Shown: positions 6,251-11,086 of the stretch, in pieces
Numbering within the stretch: position 1 is the stretch's first letter
Layout of the letters: every line of letters starts with the position of its first letter
Origin: Chloroflexota bacterium
GTDB lineage: Bacteria > Chloroflexota > Dehalococcoidia > DSTF01 > JACRBR01
Reading direction: 5' to 3'
DNA length: 11,086 bases
Assembly: GCA_025355835.1 (NCBI GenBank)
Contig: JANXYW010000199.1
Location: 1 to 11,086 of the forward strand
Notes under the pieces: model-generated
Told to the model about the DNA's origin: nothing
Seen by the model: the letters and a program-made list of their open reading frames with translations, nothing else
Databases searched by the model: none
Made by a program: the position numbers and the translations under genes

Positions 6251-7351
6251 TTGAACGAACTTGAGCCCGCGCACATAGAGATAGAGGACGAAAGCGATAC
6301 GTACGTGCGCATCGTGGCGGAGCCGCTGAACGCAGGCTTCGGCACGACGCTGGGCAATGCCCTGCGTCGCGTGCTGCTCAGCTCGCTGCCGGGTGCGGCC
6401 GTCACTTCCGTGCGCATCGAGGAAGTGGAGCACGAGTTCTCGACGATCCCTCACATGAAGGAAGACACGACCGAGTTCCTGTTGAACATCAAGGAACTGC
6501 GGCTGCGCTCGCTGAGCGATCGGCCTGCGAAGCTGTACCTGGAGGCGCAAGGCGAAGGCCCCGTGACCGCGCACGCGATCCAGGTCACTGCCGATTACGA
6601 GATCGTCAACCCAGACCTGCAACTGGCGACGCTGGACGCGCCGGAAGGCCGCCTGACGGTGGAGCTGAACGTCGAGCCGGGCCAGGGCTACGCGCCCGCG
6701 GGCCAGAGCGACGGCCTGCCGATCGGCGTTATTCCGGTAGACGCGATCTTCTCGCCGGTACGGCGCGTGAACTTTCACGTCACGCACACACGCGTCGGAC
6801 AGATGACGAACTACGACAAGCTGACGCTGGAAGTGTGGACAGACGGCACGATGTCGGGCGTCGACGCGATCAGCCGCAGCGCGGACATCATCGTCGACGA
6901 GTTTCGGATGTTCGCGATGCTCGGCAAGCCGCTGCCGCCGACCGTGGACCGCGGCCTGGGCGTCGGCACGTCGCTGCCGCCGGACAAGTACAACATGCCG
7001 ATCGAGGAGCTGAACCTTTCGGTTCGCGCCTACAACTGCCTCAAGCGCAGTGGCTTGATGACCGTTGGCTCGGTGTTGGAGAAGAGCGAAGACGAGCTGC
7101 TCTCGCTGCGCAACTTCGGCCAGAAGTCGTACGACGAGTTGAAGGACAAACTGATCGAGCTGGGTCTGCTGCAGGCATCCGATGACCACGACGACATGGT
7201 CGGCACTTCGCCGATCGGCCGCGCGCCATCGGTCGGCGACAGCGACGACAGTGAGGACCTGAGCCCGCTGGGCGCCGCGCTCATCGAGGCGCTGCGCGAA
7301 GCCGGCGAAGACCCGTCGGAGCTGATCAAGCGCAAGGAGAGGGACGACTAG
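6251..7351 (+). CDS. rpoA: DNA-directed RNA polymerase subunit alpha, with acidic C-terminal extension
   Basis: The alpha subunit dimer scaffolds RNA polymerase assembly, and its C-terminal domain contacts upstream promoter DNA and activators. I place the start at TTG 6251 because AGGGAGGAA lies just upstream at a good distance. The product (366 residues) then begins near NELEPAHIEIEDE, which is normal for alpha. The N-terminal domain shows EPLNAGFGTTLGNALRRVLL and the IPVDAIFSPVRRVNFHV and VGQMTNYDKLTLEVWTDGT blocks. The C-terminal domain has VRAYNCLKRSGL (Arg259, equivalent to E. coli Arg265) and LRNFGQKSYDEL, so the DNA-contact residues are conserved. About 58 residues (309-366) extend beyond the usual end: an Asp/Ser-rich linker, then a likely helix (LGAALIEALREAG). 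rplQ starts two bases after the stop. Confidence 0.96.
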   Translation: MNELEPAHIEIEDESDTYVRIVAEPLNAGFGTTLGNALRRVLLSSLPGAAVTSVRIEEVEHEFSTIPHMKEDTTEFLLNIKELRLRSLSDRPAKLYLEAQGEGPVTAHAIQVTADYEIVNPDLQLATLDAPEGRLTVELNVEPGQGYAPAGQSDGLPIGVIPVDAIFSPVRRVNFHVTHTRVGQMTNYDKLTLEVWTDGTMSGVDAISRSADIIVDEFRMFAMLGKPLPPTVDRGLGVGTSLPPDKYNMPIEELNLSVRAYNCLKRSGLMTVGSVLEKSEDELLSLRNFGQKSYDELKDKLIELGLLQASDDHDDMVGTSPIGRAPSVGDSDDSEDLSPLGAALIEALREAGEDPSELIKRKERDD

Positions 7352-7353
7352 CG

Positions 7354-7719
7354 ATGCGCCATAAGATTGCCGGACGAAAGTTCGACCGAGCGGGCGACGA
7401 ACGCAAGTCGTTGTTCCGCAACCTCGTGCGGGATCTGATGATCCACGAGCGGATGAAGACGACCGAGGCGAAGGCGAAGGAAGTGCGCCCGCTTGCGGAG
7501 AAGATGATCACGCTGGGCAAAGACGGCACCGTGCACGCGCGGCGTCAGGCGATGTCCTTCTTCAACGACAAAGTGATCGTCAAGAAGTTGTTCGAAGAGA
7601 TCTCGCCGCGTTTCGCGACGCGGCCCGGCGGCTACACGCGGATCATCAAACTGGGCCCGCGCGGCGGGGACGGCGCACAGATGGCGCAGCTCGAACTGGT
7701 GGAGCGCGCGGCGGTTTAG
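7354..7719 (+). CDS. rplQ: Large ribosomal subunit protein bL17 (L17)
   Basis: L17 is a 50S protein near the peptide exit tunnel. The 121 residues begin MRHKIAGRKFDRAGDERKSL and show the family blocks LFRNLVRDLMIHERMKTTEA, KAKEVRPLAEKMITLGK and the end RPGGYTRIIKLGPRGGDGAQ followed by MAQLELV. Length is normal for the short bacterial form, without the long C-terminal extension of some phyla. ATG 7354 follows the rpoA stop by two bases, with AAGGAGAGG as ribosome-binding site inside the rpoA end. The stop is TAG, four bases before truA. Confidence 0.98.
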   Translation: MRHKIAGRKFDRAGDERKSLFRNLVRDLMIHERMKTTEAKAKEVRPLAEKMITLGKDGTVHARRQAMSFFNDKVIVKKLFEEISPRFATRPGGYTRIIKLGPRGGDGAQMAQLELVERAAV

Positions 7720-7723
7720 CGCG

Positions 7724-8527
7724 ATGAATGGCGACGCAGGCGCCCGCACGGATGGGCGACGCATCGCTGTATTGTTGGAGTACGACGGGACCGCATACAG
7801 CGGCTCGCAGTACCAGGAGAACGGCCCCAGCATCCAATCGGAACTGGAAACCGCGATCCACAAGCTGACGTCGGAGACGGTGCGAGCGGCGTTTGCCGGG
7901 CGCACCGACGCCGGAGTCCACGCACTCGGCCAGGTGGCCAGCTTCGAGACGACGTCGAGGCTGACGGCGGCGGAGTTCGTGAGCGGGCTGAACCACTTTC
8001 TGCCGGAGGACATCGCCGTCCGGTCGGCGTTGGAAGTGGCGCGGGAGTTCGACCCGCGGCGGCACGCGAACAGCAGGCTGTACCGATACCGCATCGATAA
8101 TCGAGCGGTGCGGTCGCCGCTGGAGCGCAATCGTTCGTGGCACGTCGCGCGTCCGCTGGACGCGGCAGCGATGCAACGAGCGGCGGCGGGGTTGGAAGGG
8201 AAGCACGACTTCGCATCGTTCGCGGGTCCGTTCGAAGGACGCACGGAGCGAACGCTGCGAAGGTGTGAAGTGATTGCCGGGGGCGGAAGCATCACGGTGG
8301 AGATGGAGGCGCAGGCCTTTCTCCCGCACCAGGTGCGCCGCACGGTGGGGCCACTGGTCGAGCTGGGGTTCGGCCGCATCGAAGAGAAGATGCTGATGGC
8401 GTGGCTCGATGAGCCGCGAGCATCGGCGGCAGGGCCGGCAGCGCCATCGTGCGGGCTGTACCTGGTGAGCGTCGCGTACGATGGGCTCGATTTCGGGCTC
8501 GAAGATGGGAACGGACAGAGCGCATGA
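7724..8527 (+). CDS. truA: tRNA pseudouridine(38-40) synthase TruA
   Basis: Converts uridines 38-40 in the anticodon stem-loop of many tRNAs to pseudouridine. The 267 residues contain the N-terminal motif RIAVLLEYDGTAYSGSQYQ, the catalytic motif AGRTDAGVHALGQVASF with the nucleophile Asp62, the LNHFLPEDIAVR segment, and RLYRYRIDNR. The second-half motif AFLPHQVRRTVGPLVELG follows, and the C-terminal end reads CGLYLVSVAYDG. All key TruA elements are present and length is typical. It sits four bases after rplQ and its TGA overlaps the rplM start as ATGA (8524-8527), which indicates co-translation. Placement of truA between rplQ and rplM is common in Gram-positive-like gene orders. Confidence 0.97.
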   Translation: MNGDAGARTDGRRIAVLLEYDGTAYSGSQYQENGPSIQSELETAIHKLTSETVRAAFAGRTDAGVHALGQVASFETTSRLTAAEFVSGLNHFLPEDIAVRSALEVAREFDPRRHANSRLYRYRIDNRAVRSPLERNRSWHVARPLDAAAMQRAAAGLEGKHDFASFAGPFEGRTERTLRRCEVIAGGGSITVEMEAQAFLPHQVRRTVGPLVELGFGRIEEKMLMAWLDEPRASAAGPAAPSCGLYLVSVAYDGLDFGLEDGNGQSA

Positions 8528-8967
8528 CAACGTACATCTTGAGGCCGAAGGATATCGTCGAGCAGTGGCACGTCGTCGACGCGACGGATCGCCCGCTCGG
8601 GCGCATGGCGTCTGAAGTGGCGGCGACGCTGCGCGGCAAGAACCGGCCGACCTTCACGCCGTCGATGGGCGCGGGCGACTTCGTCATCGTCATCAACGCG
8701 GCGAAGGTGAAGGTGACCGGCGACACGGTCGCGAAGAAGTACTACCGCCACTCGATGTACCCGGGCGGGATGAAGTCGGTGACGCAGGAGAAGCTGCTGG
8801 CGACGAGGCCGGAGCGCGTCGTGCAGTTCGCCATCAAGGGCATGCTGCCGCACAACGCCCACGGCGCGAAGCTGCTGAAGCACCTGAAGGTCTACGCGGG
8901 CGCCGACCACCCGCACCAGTCGCAGCTGAATGCGGGCAGCGGTAAGGGCCACGAGGCCAAGGCGTAA
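8524..8967 (+). CDS. rplM: Large ribosomal subunit protein uL13 (L13)
   Basis: L13 is an early-assembling 50S protein. From ATG 8524 the product has 147 residues, with WHVVDATDRPLGRMASEVAA near the start, LRGKNRPTFTPSMGAGDFVI, NAAKVKVTG, KKYYRHSMYPGGMKSVT and the IKGMLPHNAHGAKLLKHLKV block. These are the standard L13 signatures, as is the YAGADHPHQSQ end. The start overlaps the truA stop by ATGA. An upstream in-frame ATG at 8449 lies inside truA and would add 25 unrelated residues, so it is rejected. No L13-type leader RNA can fit, because there is no gap upstream. rpsI follows after an 83-base gap. Confidence 0.98.
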   Translation: MTTYILRPKDIVEQWHVVDATDRPLGRMASEVAATLRGKNRPTFTPSMGAGDFVIVINAAKVKVTGDTVAKKYYRHSMYPGGMKSVTQEKLLATRPERVVQFAIKGMLPHNAHGAKLLKHLKVYAGADHPHQSQLNAGSGKGHEAKA

Positions 8968-8972
8968 CAGCG

Positions 8973-8996
8973 TAGGGGCGCACAGTTGTGCGCCCG
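8973..8996. repeat. Short palindromic repeat (TAGGGGCGC family) in the rplM-rpsI gap
   Basis: The sequence TAGGGGCGCACA then GTTGTGCGCCCG forms a perfect inverted repeat: GGGCGCACA at 8976-8984 and TGTGCGCCC at 8987-8995. It closely resembles block 1 of the two larger repeats at 9557-9590 and 10711-10744, which read TAGGGGCGCAAC...GTTGCGCCCG. It sits in the 83-base gap between rplM and rpsI without a T-run. It could fold in the mRNA as a hairpin upstream of the rpsI ribosome-binding site. Transcript-level effect is inference. Confidence 0.75.
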
Positions 8997-9050
8997 GTGC
9001 GGGCACGTTGTGCGCGACGTAGCGGACAGAGCCCAACAAAGGAACTGACT

Positions 9051-9452
9051 ATGGCGACGGCAGGCGAGCGATATTTCTACGGCACGGGACGGCGCAAGAC
9101 CGCGGTCGCGCGCGTGCGGCTGTACCCCGGTACGGGCGAGATCGTGATCAACGGCAAGGGCTACATGTCCGTCTTCACGCGCGGCTCGCACCAGGCCGCC
9201 GTGCTGGCGCCTCTGAAGGCAACCGCGGCCGAGCAGCGCTTCAACATCCAGGCGAAGGTCGCCGGCGGCGGCATCACCGGCTGGGCCGGCGCCGTATCGC
9301 ACGGCATCGCCCGCGCGCTCGTCGTCTCCGACGAGAGCCTGAAGGCGCCGCTGCGCCGCCAGAGCCTGCTGACGCGCGACTCCCGCATGAAGGAGCGCAA
9401 GAAGGTCGGCCTCAAGCGCGCCCGCAAGGCGCCACAGTACACGAAGCGCTAG
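9051..9452 (+). CDS. rpsI: Small ribosomal subunit protein uS9 (S9)
   Basis: S9 lies in the 30S head; its C-terminal tail reaches the P-site tRNA anticodon. From ATG 9051 (AAAGGAA at 9038-9044 as ribosome-binding site) the product has 133 residues. It has YFYGTGRRKTAVARVRLYPG near the N-terminus, GEIVINGKGYMSVF, GGGITGWAGAVSHGIARALV, and RRQSLLTRDSRMKERKKVGL followed by the invariant end KAPQYTKR. The terminal Lys-Arg that contacts P-site tRNA is present. It is the last gene of the + strand cluster and is followed by a strong terminator. An upstream in-frame start at 8988 is in the intergenic repeat region and is rejected. Confidence 0.98.
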   Translation: MATAGERYFYGTGRRKTAVARVRLYPGTGEIVINGKGYMSVFTRGSHQAAVLAPLKATAAEQRFNIQAKVAGGGITGWAGAVSHGIARALVVSDESLKAPLRRQSLLTRDSRMKERKKVGLKRARKAPQYTKR

Positions 9453-9503
9453 CGGCGGGGCGCGCCGATCAGTCGGTCGGTCTTTCAGTCACTCAGATGT
9501 TCG

Positions 9504-9540
9504 AACGCCCGCCACTCCGGCGGGCGTTTTCGTTTTCGTT
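9504..9540 (+). terminator. Intrinsic terminator after rpsI
   Basis: A perfect GC-rich stem, AACGCCCGCC (9504-9513) with GGCGGGCGTT (9519-9528), closes a five-base ACTCC loop and is followed by a T-rich tract (TTTTCGTTTTCGTT, 9527-9540). It lies 51 bases after the rpsI stop and is a textbook rho-independent terminator for the ribosomal cluster. The left side lacks a matching A-run, so it looks unidirectional. Confidence 0.93.
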
Positions 9541-9556
9541 GTCGGTGTGCGACCCC

Positions 9557-9685
9557 CGATCCGCTGTAGGGGCGCAACCCGTTGCGCCCGCGCTCGTGTT
9601 GGCGTGGTGGTCCGAGATTGGGCTTGGCGCCGTTACGCGCACCTCACCCGGCCTTCGGCCACCCTCTCCACGTCGTGGAGAGGGA
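9557..9685 (+). repeat. Composite palindromic repeat, copy A
   Basis: Copy A has two blocks that recur, inverted, at 10613-10744. Block 1 (9557-9590) contains the palindrome GGGCGCAAC / GTTGCGCCC (9570-9578 and 9581-9589). Block 2 (9638-9685) contains GGCC-TTC-GGCC and the long palindrome CCCTCTCCACG / CGTGGAGAGGG. Blocks 1 and 2 are identical over 34 and 48 bases to their partners, while the 47-base spacer between them is mostly different. The copy fills the gap between the rpsI terminator and the stop of the minus-strand gene, which abuts block 2. It carries no coding capacity of its own. It resembles dispersed intergenic or MITE-like elements; mobility is not shown. Confidence 0.88.
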
Positions 9686-10558
9686 CTAATTCGGAAGTTG
9701 TGCGTGGGTTCGGTGTGTTGGCGTGGATCGACCACGGGCGCGGCAGGCTGCGCGATGGCTATCTACGGAGAAATCGGAGGCGAAGCCGGGGGCGAGACCG
9801 GAACCGTCGGGTCCGGAGTGAAATTGGCGCAAGGGGTTGCGGTACTGAGCGTACGCGGTCGAATCTACTTCCTTGGCGTCTGGAAACTTCGATGCGTTTG
9901 CGACCGACAAATCGCGCAGGAGATCTTGCTTGGAGGGAGGTGCGCTTCCAGACGCCGTGATTAGTACATCCGCTGTCTGCAGGTAACGACCTGAAGAGCC
10001 CCGACTCCTACAGTCGGCACGTGGGGCGGAACTAACCGGTTCCACGACCAACAGGATCGGAGTGTCCGAACATCGCTGTTCGAGCCCCTTGCTGCGGCAC
10101 ACACTATAGCCGTAGTTGAGGTACATCACTGTATGCAGGGCACCTGGACCGTCGGTCTGTGTGCGAATCTGAGTCAGCTCCAGTCCCTGATACGTGCGCC
10201 CGAGCCAATAGACCGGAAACTCAGAGAATGTGGTGAGCGGTTCAACGCTGGCCACGGGACCCTTCGGATACGTTTCAGAGTGTTCTCGGAAAGCGAAGAA
10301 GAGCATCGCAAAGAGGAACGCGGCGAGCGCGGCTGGTACTCCGACCACGACGAGAAGCGTGCCGATCGCGTTTCGCGCGATGGCGTAGAACACCAGTCCA
10401 GCCACTACGCCCGCGGTGATCGTTGCAGGCACGATTGCGGATAGACCGGTCGCGGTGCCCAGGACAAGCAGGCCAGCTAAGCCCGATGCGGGCACGGCGC
10501 ACACAAACGCTGCCAGCCAAAGCCACCATCGTTTGCGCGGTGATCTCGATTCCGTCAT
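9686..10558 (-). CDS. Predicted membrane-anchored protein of unknown function
   Basis: I do not recognise a family with certainty. The 290-residue product starts MTESRSPRKRWWLWLAAF: a short basic cytoplasmic N-terminus, then about three hydrophobic stretches (residues 11-34, 38-60 and 65-90). The remaining 200 residues are soluble and probably outside the membrane. That part includes FPVYWLGRTYQGLELTQI (114-131), a strand-rich LHTVMYLNYGYSVC segment, and cysteines 154, 163 and 183 that could form disulfides. The tail beyond about residue 247 is low in recognisable order. The start is the first Met before the hydrophobic region; upstream codons translate repeat B, so a longer start is rejected. 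No clear ribosome-binding site is visible. Its TAG stop touches repeat copy A. GC content looks lower than in the ribosomal genes, which would suit an accessory gene. Confidence 0.6.
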   Translation of the reverse strand: MTESRSPRKRWWLWLAAFVCAVPASGLAGLLVLGTATGLSAIVPATITAGVVAGLVFYAIARNAIGTLLVVVGVPAALAAFLFAMLFFAFREHSETYPKGPVASVEPLTTFSEFPVYWLGRTYQGLELTQIRTQTDGPGALHTVMYLNYGYSVCRSKGLEQRCSDTPILLVVEPVSSAPRADCRSRGSSGRYLQTADVLITASGSAPPSKQDLLRDLSVANASKFPDAKEVDSTAYAQYRNPLRQFHSGPDGSGLAPGFASDFSVDSHRAACRARGRSTPTHRTHAQLPN

Positions 10559-10612
10559 CTGCGCCAGCGTATCGCACTGACGCTTCGAGACTGCGCACGG
10601 CGCTCGGGTTGA

Positions 10613-10744
10613 TCCCTCTCCACGACGTGGAGAGGGTGGCCGAAGGCCGGGTGAGGTGCGTGTTCCAGCGTCCAACGCCGATCACGCCGCAGTCGGCGGC
10701 ATCACGAGCACGGGCGCAACGGGTTGCGCCCCTACAGCGGATCG
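10613..10744 (-). repeat. Composite palindromic repeat, copy B (inverted relative to copy A)
   Basis: The reverse complement of this segment matches copy A: block 1 at 10711-10744 (34 identical bases, then one mismatch and seven more matches) and block 2 at 10613-10660 (48 identical bases). The 50-base spacer (10661-10710) is largely unrelated to that of copy A. It occupies most of the gap between the methyltransferase stop (10757) and the start of the membrane-protein gene (10558). The remaining 54 bases upstream of that start show no convincing promoter. With copy A it forms an inverted pair enclosing about 0.9 kb. Confidence 0.88.
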
Positions 10745-10756
10745 ACGCTCTCCACG

Positions 10757-11086
10757 CTACGCGGGTTTCTCCCAGCGCATGACGTTGAACAGCGGCACGC
10801 GAAACCAGTCTTCCGTCTGCGGATTGTCGCGGAGCGACTGATCTTCAGGGACGGGCGTCAGGAAGTCGCGGAGGATGAGGCCCGACGAGAGGAACGCGAA
10901 CATGTAGTTGGCGAGGGGGCGGTGCCAGTTGACGATGCGCATGCCTGCCCACTCGAGCACCTGCGGGAACTCGTCGGCGTAGCGGTCGACGCGGTGGTAG
11001 AGGCGATTGCCATCGGCGTCGCGCTGCCAGCCTTGTGACGCCGTGACAAAGTTGAGGTTCGCGACGACGAATCGGCCACCGGGGCG
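10757..11086 (-). CDS. Probable class I SAM-dependent methyltransferase, C-terminal part
   Basis: The gene runs off the right edge; 109 residues up to a TAG stop are visible. The first visible residues PGGRFVVANLNF match the strand 5 region that follows the LKPGG turn in class I methyltransferases. Then come YADEFPQVLEWAGMRIVNWH, RPLANYMFAFLSSGLILRDF (a typical late helix-strand unit placing a hydrophobic loop over the active site) and TPVPEDQS, ending RVPLFNVMRWEKPA. The SAM-binding GxGxG part would be outside the window, so substrate and exact family cannot be assigned; UbiE/Methyltransf_11-like small-molecule methyltransferases are the nearest idea. It is transcribed toward the membrane-protein gene in the same direction, with repeat B between them. 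Confidence 0.7.
   Translation of the reverse strand, partial: RPGGRFVVANLNFVTASQGWQRDADGNRLYHRVDRYADEFPQVLEWAGMRIVNWHRPLANYMFAFLSSGLILRDFLTPVPEDQSLRDNPQTEDWFRVPLFNVMRWEKPA

Noticed and set aside
6164..7189. Open frame of 341 codons on the minus strand opposite rpoA
   Set aside because: Shadow of the rpoA frame, no ribosome-binding site of note and no recognisable family.
7720..8527. truA inside the ribosomal cluster as a novel association
   Set aside because: truA next to rplQ and rplM-rpsI is a well-known arrangement in several bacterial phyla, so it is not new.
7348..9039. Open frame of 563 codons on the minus strand across rplQ, truA and rplM
   Set aside because: It is antisense to three well-identified conserved genes and its protein is Arg/His/Pro-rich without any recognisable domain. 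Such long antisense frames are expected in GC-rich DNA.
8968..9050. Ribosomal leader RNA or intrinsic terminator between rplM and rpsI
   Set aside because: The palindrome there has no T-run, and it is better explained as a member of the dispersed repeat family; known L13-type leaders lie upstream of rplM, where genes overlap here.
9497..9964. Plus-strand reading frame through the terminator and repeat copy A
   Set aside because: It begins inside the rpsI terminator, reads through repeat A (giving an SPRRGEG-type peptide commonly seen when such repeats are translated) and runs antisense to the membrane-protein gene.
10559..10675. Upstream extension of the membrane-protein gene to an ATG at 10675
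   Set aside because: The 39 extra residues are largely a translation of repeat copy B; the ATG at 10558 directly precedes a natural basic and hydrophobic N-terminus.
9557..10744. CRISPR array or insertion sequence
   Set aside because: Only two inverted copies with no regular spacer series, no transposase frame between them and no target-site duplication visible at the outer edges.

Overview
This window is a conserved bacterial ribosomal-protein supercluster followed by a short accessory tail. The sequence is GC-rich and almost fully packed on the + strand from 1 to 9452. It corresponds to the end of the spc operon, the alpha operon and the L13-S9 block: rplR (3' end), rpsE, rpmD, rplO, secY, adk, map, infA, rpmJ, rpsM, rpsK, rpsD, rpoA, rplQ, truA, rplM, rpsI. 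Gene order and protein sequences are those of a bacterium. The GC content, the short (LID-less) adenylate kinase, the cysteine-containing S4 and the dispersed TAGGGGCGC...GCGCCC palindromes make a Chloroflexota-like lineage a reasonable guess, but this is inference and the phylum is not proven by anything here.

Layout. Positions 1-4217 (rplR to map) have very tight spacing: several stops abut the next start (TAG|ATG at rpmD/rplO and secY/adk, one base between rplO and secY), which suggests translational coupling. Positions 4218-4333 form the only clearly AT-enriched gap in the operon and carry a putative promoter with an embedded perfect inverted repeat. They lead into infA-rpmJ-rpsM-rpsK-rpsD-rpoA-rplQ (4334-7719). 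truA, rplM and rpsI follow (7724-9452), with truA and rplM overlapping by ATGA. A strong intrinsic terminator lies at 9504-9540.

Positions 9541-11086 differ in character. Two minus-strand genes lie there: a membrane-anchored protein of unknown function (9686-10558) and the C-terminal part of a probable SAM-dependent methyltransferase (10757 to the window edge). Each minus-strand gene is followed at its 3' end by a copy of a roughly 130-bp composite palindromic repeat. The two copies are in opposite orientation and bracket the membrane-protein gene. A short relative of one repeat block sits inside the rplM-rpsI gap.

Together the + strand genes supply the 30S proteins (S5, S13, S11, S4, S9), the 50S proteins (L18, L30, L15, L36, L17, L13), the translocon channel (SecY), initiation factor IF-1, the RNA polymerase alpha subunit, N-terminal Met removal, adenylate balance and tRNA pseudouridylation: a growth-linked gene-expression module. 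I see no previously undescribed multi-gene system. The points most worth a second look are the repeat family, the strong preference for TAG stop codons (15 of the 19 visible stops), and lineage-type C-terminal tails on RpoA and L15.
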